From NCBI GenBank assembly GCA_021791775.1, contig JAJYVY010000006.1, forward strand, positions 1 to 23,711: a stretch of 23,711 nt of DNA, in the 5' to 3' direction. The stretch's first letter is position 1, and every line of letters starts with the position of its first letter. The notes beneath the pieces were generated by a model. It had not been told where the DNA came from and ran no database searches. It worked only from the letters and a program-made list of their open reading frames with translations. This stretch comes from Microcaldota archaeon. GTDB lineage: Archaea; Micrarchaeota; Micrarchaeia; Micrarchaeales; Micrarchaeaceae. Of the stretch, positions 14,508 to 22,120 are shown piece by piece. A program made the position numbers and the translations under genes.

Positions 14508-15130
14508 TGGCAATAGAGAGAAAGTTCATAGAAGATTCGATAATAAAGCTAAACATAACCAGATACCTCGAGAAGGAGCTGTCAAGGGCAGGCTTTTCAA
14601 GAGTGGAAATCCAGAAGACCCCTGTACTAACGAGAATAACCGTCTATGTGCTCAGCCCAGGCAGGGTAATAGGAAGAGCAGGAAAGACAATCGATACACT
14701 TACCGATAGCATCAAAAAAACATTCAAGGTAGATAACCCGCAGATAAACGTAATGGAAGTTGAAAACAAGATGCTCGAACCTCTTCTAGTTGCAAGAGAG
14801 ATAGCGGAAAAATTCGAAAGGGGGATAAATGCAAGGAAGGTCATACAGTCAATGCTGAAGCAGATACTGGATAATGGTGCTATAGGCGCAGAGATAATAG
14901 CAAGCGGAAAGCTGGCGGCAAAAGGCGCAAGGGCAAAAACTATAATAAAGAGCGTAGGCTACATACCAAAAGCTGGCGACGTTGTCAGCCTTGTAAGGGA
15001 GGCGCAAGCCACAGCGCATCCGAAATACGGAGCAATAGGCGTGAAGGTAAGGATAGTGCCGCCCGGCACGGTATTCCCAGGAACTACGATGAAACCTATC
15101 GAAATACCGAAGACTATCCTAAACAGTTAA
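14507..15130 (+). CDS. rps3: 30S ribosomal protein uS3
   Basis: A 207-aa small-subunit protein at the mRNA entry site. The KH domain (about 40-105) includes LSPGRVIGRAGKTIDTLTDSI, and the C-terminal domain has GAIGAEIIASGKLAAKGARAKTIIKSVGYIPKAGD and GAIGVKVRIVPPGTVFP. It overlaps uL22 by one base. In most archaea uL29, aIF1/SUI1, Rnp1 and uS17 follow; here the cluster ends and aglB begins after 31 nt with its own TATA-like box. Confidence 0.97.
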   Translation: MAIERKFIEDSIIKLNITRYLEKELSRAGFSRVEIQKTPVLTRITVYVLSPGRVIGRAGKTIDTLTDSIKKTFKVDNPQINVMEVENKMLEPLLVAREIAEKFERGINARKVIQSMLKQILDNGAIGAEIIASGKLAAKGARAKTIIKSVGYIPKAGDVVSLVREAQATAHPKYGAIGVKVRIVPPGTVFPGTTMKPIEIPKTILNS

Positions 15131-15135
15131 AATGG

Positions 15136-15144
15136 TTTATAAGC
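15136..15144 (+). promoter_or_regulatory. TATA box of aglB
   Basis: TTTATAAGC lies about 22 nt before the aglB ATG at 15162, predicting a leaderless transcript and suggesting aglB has a promoter separate from the ribosomal cluster. Confidence 0.5.
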
Positions 15145-15161
15145 TTATCTAATGGGGTCTT

Positions 15162-18100
15162 ATGGTAGCAGTAATTGCGACTGTGCTAGTAGCATTCCTG
15201 TCAATATTCGTACCAGGAACCCTCATCGCTTTTGCGCTTCTCTACAAGAAAACAGAGCTACACATATTTGAGATAACAGTTATAGGTTTCATATTCGGCC
15301 TTCTGGGGCCTGCAAGCATGACGTGGCTGGAATCATTCCTCATAAACGACTTCCACGCCTTCTCTTTTTCTTTGTGGCTTTTCGAAATAAACGCCCTGAT
15401 CCTTACAATAGTCGGAATTATACTCTGTATATGGCAGGGCGTATTCCGCAATCTAAATCTTTCCAGGCTGACTAGAGCACAACAGATAAATGAAGAGAAA
15501 GCTGAAATCAACTCAGCTGAAGCGAGCCTGTTTGAGAGGTTGGAGCAGACCAGGGCAAAACTCTCATATTATGAAAACGCAAATGAACTGATTTCGAAGC
15601 ACAAAACCGAAGAGGAAGAGCTAAGAAAGAAGCACCAAGAAGAACAAAGATTAATCAATAGGATGGATGCTGCAGACAAGACGAAGCTTTCCGAACTGCA
15701 CAGGTTAGAGGAAGAGAAGCTCGCCGCGGAGCACGAACAAGAAGAAAGATTGCTTTTGAACAGGCTTGGCAAAAGTACAGCTTCTTCAACGCGACCAGGA
15801 ATAATAAATTTGAAGACGGCATGGCCATGGCTCCTGCTATTCATAATAATGATTTTGGCTTTCGCTACAAGAATGACAGGGATTTCCTTATCGCAGCACT
15901 TCTTCGAATTCGATCCGTACTTCGACATGATGGCGGCGCAATCTATACTTGTCTATGGTCAGCAATTCTACACGGCGCATTCGGCGTGGCCTGTAGAGGC
16001 TGCTGGTTCCGTAATGAGAATTCAGCCAGTAATCCCGTACCTTGAAGCATACTGGTACGACTTAGCAAACTATTTCGGGCCTAGAAACTATCAAACTTTC
16101 AGCACAAACCTGATGAGCTATGTGGGTTCTGTCTACCCACCCATTACAGCAGCCCTCCTTGTATTCTCAATATTCGCTCTGCTTTACAGGGAGTACGGCA
16201 AATACGTAGCACTGATTGCCGCATCTGTGACCGCATCCATGCCTGTGCTTTTCACTACCTTCGTAGCAGGCGAGCAGCTCCTTGAGCCGTGGGGGATATT
16301 CACTCTGTTCTTCTTCTTTGCCATGTATGTGTTAGCCATAAGAGACATGAAGAACACCAGGCTGGCAATACTTGCCGGAGTGGCTTTCGCATCAACATTC
16401 CTCGGCGCACACTACTATACTGTAGATGCGGGGGTATTCGCAATCTACATAATACTGCAAGGTGTCATAAGCACTCTGAGAGGCGACATAAACAAATATT
16501 TCTTCAAGATGAACATAATAATGCTCATAGTAATAGCGCTTTTCCTGGCGCCCTACACCGCATACAAATCAACATTGAGCGGTGCGATACCAGAAACGCT
16601 AGGCATTCCAACAACAATAGGGTGGCCTATGTTCGCGCTAATCTTTGTCATGCTGTTCTATTATGTGCCAAAGCTGCTGAAGAGATACAAAATCATATTC
16701 AAATCATTAAATTGGAAGGAATACCTTGGTTGGCTGGTAATCTTGGTAATACTGACGCTTGGAGTTGTAATTGCATCACCACTTTACAGATCCCTAAAAG
16801 GATACATAAACGTGAGCGCGCACTATACAACCCCCTCAATACCCCTCTTCATGACAGTTCAGGAATTTGAACCTACCGGACTTTTGTACAACTTTGGTGC
16901 TGCAGGCATAGGACTCATAGCGGCGAGCATAGATGGTGTGCCAATCGTCGCATGGCTCGTTGCAGCAATAGGTCTTATCCTGATAGCAATAAGCATAATA
17001 TTCAGAAAGAGCACCACCGGCATACTTTATATCGCAATCGCGCTGCCCATAATGTTTGCAGGGTTTTCCGAAGTAAAATACCTCCCGCACCTCGGCGTTG
17101 TGCTCATCATCCTTCTCGGAATCATATTGGGAGAGCTGCTCCTCCTAGCAGATAGCGATTTCAGCATAAAGAAATATTCAAAGATCGTATCAAATACCCT
17201 CATAGCGCCAGACTTTTCCAATGCAGCTCAAAACCATACAGAGTTCTATCTGTCATTGATTGCAATAGGCCTCTTCTTCCTGTCACCGATATTGGCAATA
17301 ATAATGATAGTCGCAGTGATTGCTCTGAAGAAACCGAAGCGCAAAGGCTATCTATGGGCCTTGTTCGTCCTCTTCATAATAATAGAGATCGCAGCCGTGA
17401 TAGTGAACCATCAGCTTATGCTTGGTGAATCCAGTGCAATACTGCAGTCGATATCGGCAGCGCACATATTTTCGTCAAACAACGCCAACGCATGCACAAT
17501 ATTCAACAACAGAGATAATGCTATTGGCGCTGACATATTCTGCAATCAGGTGCCGCAATACTGGATCGAAGCCACACAATGGATGCAGCAGAACATCGGA
17601 CCATTCGGATACAGGATTCTTGCATGGTGGGACTATGGAGACTGGATAAACTGGTTTGGCAACTCCCCAGCAGTGATAAGAGGGGACAATTCAGCCCCCA
17701 CTGAGGACTATGCGACTGCAGCAAGCTTCGTCCTAAGCTCTGCAGACGGATACACCCCGCAGAGAATGGTTAACATGATGAGCAGCAATCAGACGAAATA
17801 TGTGCTTTATGACCAGGGTTTGGTGGAGAAATGGCAGGCATTGGACTTCCTGGCATGCGTTGACATAAATGCAACATCAAAAGCATATGCAATAGCACAA
17901 GGGCAGGCCCAAAACCCACCGCAGCCCTATGTTCTCGGTACATCTCCATGTGAGGTGCAGCACGATCCGCAGTTCATCCTAGTGCCGCTACCGGCCCTCA
18001 TACCTACAAATACGACCGCCCAAAGCATATCCTTCTACTGCAGCATATCTAATTCAACAACACCGCTAATAAGCTCCTACCTTATAACTGGCGGCGGGAT

Positions 18101-18515
18101 ATCAAACAATACAGTGTGCGTAAGCTCGCAACCAAACACAAAAGGAGTATTGCAGATATACAACAAGTCCGGAGGTAAGATGAACGCAGTCATACAGGCT
18201 TCGGCATACGAGGGGGTGATAACCTTGTCGGGCGTGCCTTTCGTAGAATACCTAATGATATACCTGCCGAATGCCGCAAACGGCACCATAACCGATGCAC
18301 CATCGTTGTTCTACGAGTCAAACTACTACAAGGGCTTCTTCCTAGGCAGCATACCTGGATTTACCCAAGTATATCCGTTAAATGCGACAGGCATCAACTA
18401 TGTCAACGGAACATACCCCATAAGGATATTCGAGGTAGACAACTTTACAGGAAGCCTGCCGCCTAAGACACCAAAACCGTCATGGGTAAAGAACAATTAC
18501 ACGATGCCAGGCTGA
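15162..18515 (+). CDS. aglB: oligosaccharyltransferase AglB/STT3 with N-terminal membrane and coiled-coil extension
   Basis: Transfers lipid-linked glycans to Asn in N-x-S/T sequons on the outer face of the membrane. The 1117-aa protein starts with about four hydrophobic helices (about 1-95; FVPGTLIAFALLYKK resembles DUF1616-type membrane proteins), then a charged coiled coil (about 105-205, rich in Glu, Lys, Arg, Leu). The STT3 core follows: FEFDPYFDM (about 247-255, catalytic Asp region), many membrane helices, TVQEFEPTG (about 564-572, the TIxE-like loop) and WWDYGDWINW (about 821-830, sequon recognition). The C-terminal domain has about a dozen sequons, including NTT, NST, NNT, NGT, NAT and NFT. 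Ordinary archaeal AglB starts near residue 215 of this protein, so the first 210 residues are the oddity. Confidence 0.93.
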   Translation: MVAVIATVLVAFLSIFVPGTLIAFALLYKKTELHIFEITVIGFIFGLLGPASMTWLESFLINDFHAFSFSLWLFEINALILTIVGIILCIWQGVFRNLNLSRLTRAQQINEEKAEINSAEASLFERLEQTRAKLSYYENANELISKHKTEEEELRKKHQEEQRLINRMDAADKTKLSELHRLEEEKLAAEHEQEERLLLNRLGKSTASSTRPGIINLKTAWPWLLLFIIMILAFATRMTGISLSQHFFEFDPYFDMMAAQSILVYGQQFYTAHSAWPVEAAGSVMRIQPVIPYLEAYWYDLANYFGPRNYQTFSTNLMSYVGSVYPPITAALLVFSIFALLYREYGKYVALIAASVTASMPVLFTTFVAGEQLLEPWGIFTLFFFFAMYVLAIRDMKNTRLAILAGVAFASTFLGAHYYTVDAGVFAIYIILQGVISTLRGDINKYFFKMNIIMLIVIALFLAPYTAYKSTLSGAIPETLGIPTTIGWPMFALIFVMLFYYVPKLLKRYKIIFKSLNWKEYLGWLVILVILTLGVVIASPLYRSLKGYINVSAHYTTPSIPLFMTVQEFEPTGLLYNFGAAGIGLIAASIDGVPIVAWLVAAIGLILIAISIIFRKSTTGILYIAIALPIMFAGFSEVKYLPHLGVVLIILLGIILGELLLLADSDFSIKKYSKIVSNTLIAPDFSNAAQNHTEFYLSLIAIGLFFLSPILAIIMIVAVIALKKPKRKGYLWALFVLFIIIEIAAVIVNHQLMLGESSAILQSISAAHIFSSNNANACTIFNNRDNAIGADIFCNQVPQYWIEATQWMQQNIGPFGYRILAWWDYGDWINWFGNSPAVIRGDNSAPTEDYATAASFVLSSADGYTPQRMVNMMSSNQTKYVLYDQGLVEKWQALDFLACVDINATSKAYAIAQGQAQNPPQPYVLGTSPCEVQHDPQFILVPLPALIPTNTTAQSISFYCSISNSTTPLISSYLITGGGISNNTVCVSSQPNTKGVLQIYNKSGGKMNAVIQASAYEGVITLSGVPFVEYLMIYLPNAANGTITDAPSLFYESNYYKGFFLGSIPGFTQVYPLNATGINYVNGTYPIRIFEVDNFTGSLPPKTPKPSWVKNNYTMPG

Positions 18516-18522
18516 AGCAAGG

Positions 18523-18533
18523 TATTTAATTTT
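18523..18533 (+). promoter_or_regulatory. TATA-like box of guaB
   Basis: TATTTAATTTT lies 31-41 nt upstream of the TTG start at 18564, in the 48-bp gap after aglB. Confidence 0.5.
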
Positions 18534-18563
18534 TACCGCATATACTTCTAGGCGGGGGCTAAA

Positions 18564-19985
18564 TTGAGATTGCATCCAGAGGTAGGGCTGTCATTTGACG
18601 ATGTACTGCTTATACCGAAAAAGAATAGCTTCGGATCTAGGAAAAAGGTAAGCCTCAAGACCAAGCTCACTAAGAACATAATGCTGAGCATACCCATCAT
18701 AAGCGCCAACATGGACACGGTCACGGGATCGCAGCTCGCGATAGCAATGGCCCAGAACGGAGGGCTCGGCATACTCCACAGATTTAATACCATAGAGGAG
18801 GAAGCTGCTGAGGTAAGGAGGGTGAAGAGGCAGAGCTCCTACATAATAAAAGACCCATATACCATAGATAAAAATAGGACCGTTGGCGATGCAAAAGCGA
18901 TAAGCGAAACGCTAAATGTTACCGGCTTTCCTGTCGTTGAAGGCAAGAAGCTAATCGGCATAGTGACAGAGCGCGACATAAGGTTCCAGAAAGATGATAC
19001 TCTAGTCAGCGACATAATGACAAAGAGGAACGATCTAATTACAGTGCAATGGGACAAAAGAATCAAACCAGAGAAATTCATCGATGTATTCAAAAAGCAT
19101 AAAATCGAGAAGCTGCCGATCGTAGACAAAAAGTTCAACCTGGTCGGCATGGTCACAGCAAAGGACATAAGGAGCATGGGTGACGGCCAGGCAACAAAAA
19201 GCAAGGATGGCACCCTGATGGTAGGCGCCTCCGTAGGAGTGAAGGATGCCGTAAAACGCGCAGCCGCGCTTATAGATGCCGGAGCGGATGTGCTTGTCAT
19301 AGACATAGCACATGGCCACTCGGATGCGGTGATAAATACAGTCAAGGCATTAAAACGGAAATTTGACACGGACGTCATAGCTGGCAACGTGGCAACTGGC
19401 GAGGCGACAGAGAACCTGATAGCTGCAGGAGCTGACGCGGTCAAAGTCGGAATAGGGCCAGGCAGCGTATGCACAACAAGGCTCATCGCAGGCAGCGGAG
19501 TCCCCCAACTCACAGCGATAAACTGGTGCAGCTCAACCGCGCTCAGCTATGGAATCCCAATAATAGGCGACGGAGGAATAAGGACATCGGGAGACATAGC
19601 TAAGGCATTGGTTGCGGGGGCATCCACAGTGATGATAGGCAGAGTGTTTGCAGGAACTGAAGAAGCCCCAGGATCCACAATAATAAGAGGTGGCAGGAAA
19701 TACAAGTTCTACAGAGGAATGTCATCCATATCCGCCAACAGCAAAAAACTGGAAGTAGACAGGTCGGAGTTCGATCTTTCAGATGTGGTAGGAGAGGGCA
19801 ACGAAACTTTCATATCATATGTTGGGCCGGCAAAGGACATAATAACTCAGCTCTGCGGAGGGCTTAGATCGGCATTCAGTTACTCTGGAGCGACAAGTAT
19901 AGGTGAACTTAGAAGAAATGCGGAGCTCATAAGGATAGCTGCTGGAGGGCAAAGAGAAAGCTATTCAAAATTGGATTCCGATTGA
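18564..19985 (+). CDS. guaB: IMP dehydrogenase
   Basis: Oxidises IMP to XMP with NAD, the committed step of GMP synthesis. It has 473 aa. The N-terminal HPEVGLSFDDVLLIPKKN, GGLGILHRF, a CBS pair (about 88-205), GPGSVCTTR with catalytic C303, GDGGIRTSGDIAKAL, AGTEEAPGSTIIRGGRKYKFYRGMSS and a C-terminal flap define IMPDH; GVPQ after the Cys loop argues against GMP reductase. Translation must begin at TTG 18564 (or a TTG two codons later), since the first in-frame ATG (LTKNIMLSIP) lies inside the barrel. A GGCGGGGG stretch precedes the TTG. It lies 48 nt after aglB. Confidence 0.96.
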   Translation: MRLHPEVGLSFDDVLLIPKKNSFGSRKKVSLKTKLTKNIMLSIPIISANMDTVTGSQLAIAMAQNGGLGILHRFNTIEEEAAEVRRVKRQSSYIIKDPYTIDKNRTVGDAKAISETLNVTGFPVVEGKKLIGIVTERDIRFQKDDTLVSDIMTKRNDLITVQWDKRIKPEKFIDVFKKHKIEKLPIVDKKFNLVGMVTAKDIRSMGDGQATKSKDGTLMVGASVGVKDAVKRAAALIDAGADVLVIDIAHGHSDAVINTVKALKRKFDTDVIAGNVATGEATENLIAAGADAVKVGIGPGSVCTTRLIAGSGVPQLTAINWCSSTALSYGIPIIGDGGIRTSGDIAKALVAGASTVMIGRVFAGTEEAPGSTIIRGGRKYKFYRGMSSISANSKKLEVDRSEFDLSDVVGEGNETFISYVGPAKDIITQLCGGLRSAFSYSGATSIGELRRNAELIRIAAGGQRESYSKLDSD

Positions 19986-20012
19986 AGCGCCAACAACAAA
20001 GAGATTAAATAC

Positions 20013-20021
20013 TTTTAAATA
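20013..20021 (+). promoter_or_regulatory. TATA box of tRNA-Ile
   Basis: TTTTAAATA ends 15 nt before the tRNA 5' end. The mature end may equal or nearly equal the transcription start. Confidence 0.5.
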
Positions 20022-20035
20022 GACTCTTTCCAGAG

Positions 20036-20121
20036 GGGCTCGTAGCTCAGCCTGGTCAGAGCGACGGTCTTATAAAAATTAAGAAAGCCGTAGGTCGTGA
20101 GTTCAAATCTCACCGGGCCCA
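20036..20121 (+). tRNA. tRNA-Ile(UAU) with 11-nt intron
   Basis: Exon 1 is 20036-20074, the intron 20075-20085 (AAAATTAAGAA), exon 2 20086-20121; the mature tRNA is 75 nt. Acceptor GGGCTCG/CGGGCCC (one G-U), D arm GCTC/GAGC, anticodon stem ACGGT/GCCGT, loop CTTATAA, T arm GTGAG-TTCAAAT-CTCAC, discriminator A, no encoded CCA. The body resembles archaeal tRNA-Ile(GAU), but position 34 is U. CTTA in the loop pairs with TAAG in the intron (4-bp helix), AAA forms the 3' bulge, and the 5' cut site falls in the hairpin loop. Splicing between A37 and A38 is inferred from this pairing. A different anticodon would need a different splice phase, which the pairing does not support. Confidence 0.85.
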
Positions 20122-20139
20122 TCAATAAAAAGTGATAGA

Positions 20140-20502
20140 ATGAAAATAACAGAAGACCCAATACAGGAAATAATCGTGCATGAACTGTACAAAATGGATT
20201 TGAAGGACCTAGTGCTGCAAAGGATAAGGCCTGACGGCAGACCAATCATGCTTTACTGGTGCGATGGCATTGCATATTCGCTGTTCGGACTGGGGGAAAA
20301 GGCATGGGACGCTGAGATGCTCAAAGGAAAAATGCATTTCACAAAAATCTACTATGCCGATATGCCTGAGTACAAAGCCATGATAGAGATAAACACAGAG
20401 CAATTTGGCGGCCTGAAGATACCTGTAATAGATACAAGCTCGATAGAGCTAGACAGGGAACTGGTAAAATTCCTTAAATCTAGGAAGAAAAGTGGCAAAT
20501 AG
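20140..20502 (+). CDS. hypothetical protein, 120 aa
   Basis: I do not recognise this protein. It starts with ATG 18 nt after tRNA-Ile and ends at the base next to the Rpr2 stop (the two stops form TAGCTA). No signal peptide, membrane segment or metal motif is visible. The composition is ordinary globular: DLKDLVLQRIRPDGRPIMLYWCDGIAY (about 21-47), then AWDAEMLKGKMHFTKIYYADMPEYKAMIEI (about 55-84), and a basic C-terminus KSRKKSGK. Base usage resembles its neighbours and no overlapping frame offers a better candidate, so it is probably real. Position suggests co-transcription with tRNA-Ile. Confidence 0.7.
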   Translation: MKITEDPIQEIIVHELYKMDLKDLVLQRIRPDGRPIMLYWCDGIAYSLFGLGEKAWDAEMLKGKMHFTKIYYADMPEYKAMIEINTEQFGGLKIPVIDTSSIELDRELVKFLKSRKKSGK

Positions 20503-20841
20503 CTACTTGTACACTATGTGCTTTTCCTTGCCGCATGCCATGCACCTATAGATTATGATTTTTGACGAGCTTGCAACCGTTACCTTGCAATTGAGCCCTG
20601 GCACGAGGATCATAGAGCAGTTATGGCATATCCGCGCTTTCATTCTTTTGGGAAGCCGTACGTGATAATGCCTCCTAATTCTCTCAAGTATCCTGATGTA
20701 AGATTTCGCAAGGCCGGGCTCGGAGGAAGCACGCTCTTCTGCAAGAGAAAACAGTATGGAAATCCTTTCTTTGGCTATCCTTTCGGTCAGCGCCCTTCTC
20801 CCTTCCAAGTAATCATCAAAAATAGTGCCAAACAGCAACAT
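20503..20841 (-). CDS. rnp4: RNase P protein component 4 (Rpr2/Rpp21)
   Basis: Protein subunit of archaeal RNase P, which matures tRNA 5' ends. The sequence LTERIAKERISILFSLAEERASSEPGLAKSYIRILERI matches the N-terminal helices, RRHYHVRLPKRMKARICHNC follows, then SMILVPGLNCKV and CMACGKEKHIVY; the zinc site is CHNC plus CMAC. From ATG 20841 the protein has 112 aa, but this ATG lies inside the 3' strand of the 5S rRNA helix I region. A TTG at 20808 (TAC-TTG-GAA) gives a 101-aa protein without overlap and agrees better with family N-termini. Either way it directly follows 5S rRNA. Confidence 0.88.
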   Translation of the reverse strand: MLLFGTIFDDYLEGRRALTERIAKERISILFSLAEERASSEPGLAKSYIRILERIRRHYHVRLPKRMKARICHNCSMILVPGLNCKVTVASSSKIIIYRCMACGKEKHIVYK

Positions 20842-20940
20842 GTTTTCCCGCCGTAGGCAGTACACACATGTCGTGAGCAGGCTTAGCTTCTAAGTTCGGA
20901 ATGGGTTTAGGCGTTTCCCTGCCCCTATTACCGTTTGACA
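20826..20940 (-). rRNA. rrf: 5S ribosomal RNA
   Basis: About 115 nt. Terminal helix I is TGTCAAAC (5', at 20940-20933) with GTTTGGCA (3', at 20833-20826), eight pairs with one G-U. The conserved loop B/C segment reads AACCCATTCCGAACTTAGAAGCTAAGCC on the sense strand (split here as CCCATTCCGAAC and GAAGCTAAGCC), the strongest marker. It is unlinked to 16S or 23S in this window. A TATA-like GCTTTAAAAATC sits about 25 bp upstream and the Rpr2 gene begins at its 3' end. The ends are inferred from helix I. Confidence 0.92.
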
Positions 20941-20959
20941 GTACAATTACGCGGATAAG

Positions 20960-20972
20960 ATTTTTAAAGCTA
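20960..20972 (-). promoter_or_regulatory. TATA box of 5S rRNA, overlapping the 3' end of the 48-aa ORF
   Basis: Minus-strand GCTTTAAAAATC, 20-31 nt before the 5S 5' end. The stop codon of the upstream cysteine-rich ORF (TAG, 20972-20970) lies at its edge. Confidence 0.55.
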
Positions 20973-21116
20973 TTTTTTCAGTGCCCTGCCCGCCCTGCAG
21001 CTTGTGCACAGCCCAGTCGCTTTGTCATAATGCAATTCGCATACATGCCTGCCGCAGAGCTTGCAAACAGCAACTGCAATATTGGAGCACACCCCACACT
21101 GCTTCTTTGTCATCAT
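20970..21116 (-). CDS. 48-aa cysteine-rich putative zinc-binding protein
   Basis: A small ORF that I translated directly: it begins MMTKKQCGVC and has the ligand pattern C7-x2-C10-x7-C18-x2-C21-x4-C26-x2-H29-x7-C37-x2-C40. Eight regularly spaced Cys/His ligands suggest two zinc ions in a cross-brace fold like RING or B-box fingers; I do not assign a family. The ATG (21116) overlaps the PriL stop as ATGA, a sign of translational coupling; a second ATG follows at once (21113). The stop touches the 5S promoter. Function is unknown; linkage suggests, but does not show, a role with PriL. Confidence 0.75.
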   Translation of the reverse strand: MMTKKQCGVCSNIAVAVCKLCGRHVCELHYDKATGLCTSCRAGRALKK

Positions 21117-22039
21117 CCTAGCTCAACCATCTCCCCAAGGAGGTCTTTGGCCCTCGCAAATGACAATGGCTTCAGTCCTCTTCTCTTGGCATACGCGCAT
21201 TGGTACCTTATATAAGAATCGTTTATCTTAGTGTCGGCATTTAGGCCCTTGCACAGCTCTATGTACTCTGATATGGCCTTTGCAGCGTCATCCACGCTCA
21301 TCCCCCTCACATTCACCATGTATGGGGCAAGTACGAGATTGACTGTCCTGTGCCGCACATCCGGGATCGGGGTCTTAAGGAGTTTCTCTATCCATGATGT
21401 GCTGCTTCCGCTTCTTGGCGCCATGACAGTTTCCAATCTTGGTATCTTCACGTTTTTGGCAGCCACCACGACCTCTTTCGGTATTTCATTTACTTTTATC
21501 GGCATGCCCTTGAGTATTTCTTTGTATACGGCATTCTTCAGCAGCTCCGAAAGCCCGTGCCTATCGATGACCACAAAACCTCCATGCAACTTGAAATCTG
21601 CAAGCCGGAATTCCTCCCTCCCAGACATGTATTTCAGAAATGTCGCCAAGTCTATTTTGAAGTTTCCGGATTCATATGATACGTCAAGCCCCAAAGATCT
21701 GGATACTCGCGTAGCCTCTCGCTCACTGCCGGACTCCAGGGCCTCCTTAGACCTAGAAGCTTCAGCAAAAGCATATTTCAAAAGGACATCGCGGCGGCCA
21801 ATTGCACTAACAAGCAGCCTGCAATAAGCATAGCCTATAACATAATCAAGCCGTCCGTATTTTATGTTCCTATATTCTATCCTGCCCTTCAGAAACGCCT
21901 CCTCCACCCTCGCTCTTGCGAAACCTATGAATTTGTGCATCTCCTCCAATCCGGCATTGCTTTGGTCTGCGACTATTCCTTTTGCCTCTTTTGAAAAAGG
22001 AAATTTGTATGCGAAAGAAAGCTCCTCTTCCGTTATCAT
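21113..22039 (-). CDS. priL: DNA primase large subunit PriL, iron-sulfur ligands apparently incomplete
   Basis: Regulatory subunit of the archaeal/eukaryotic primase. The 308 residues match PriL along the N-terminal helical domain: AYKFPFSKEAKGIV (10-23), ARARVEEAFLKG (41-52), YVIGYAYCRLLVSA (66-79), LLKYAFAEASRSKEAL (86-101) and DLATFLKYM (130-138). The C-terminal domain has WIEKLLKTPIPDVRHRTVNLVLAPYM (216-241). Canonical PriL binds a 4Fe-4S cluster through four Cys, the first in a PPC motif and the last two in PPxC/C segments. Here the first is SSTSW, the end is KPLSFARAKDLL, and only C263 and C281 remain. The TATA-like TTATTTATATTTT on the minus strand (22058-22070) suggests a nearly leaderless mRNA. 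Confidence 0.85.
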   Translation of the reverse strand: MITEEELSFAYKFPFSKEAKGIVADQSNAGLEEMHKFIGFARARVEEAFLKGRIEYRNIKYGRLDYVIGYAYCRLLVSAIGRRDVLLKYAFAEASRSKEALESGSEREATRVSRSLGLDVSYESGNFKIDLATFLKYMSGREEFRLADFKLHGGFVVIDRHGLSELLKNAVYKEILKGMPIKVNEIPKEVVVAAKNVKIPRLETVMAPRSGSSTSWIEKLLKTPIPDVRHRTVNLVLAPYMVNVRGMSVDDAAKAISEYIELCKGLNADTKINDSYIRYQCAYAKRRGLKPLSFARAKDLLGEMVELG

Positions 22040-22057
22040 CGGATAACATGCAGCGGC

Positions 22058-22099
22058 AAAATATAAATAACTGCGAATATATCATTAACACTTTTAAAC
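22058..22099. promoter_or_regulatory. divergent promoters of priL and tRNA-Pro
   Basis: Minus-strand TTATTTATATTTT (22058-22070) lies 19-31 nt upstream of the priL ATG. Plus-strand TTTTAAAC (22092-22099) ends 21 nt before tRNA-Pro. They share an 81-bp gap. Confidence 0.5.
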
Positions 22100-22120
22100 T
22101 GCGGCGCCAATAACCTAGAA

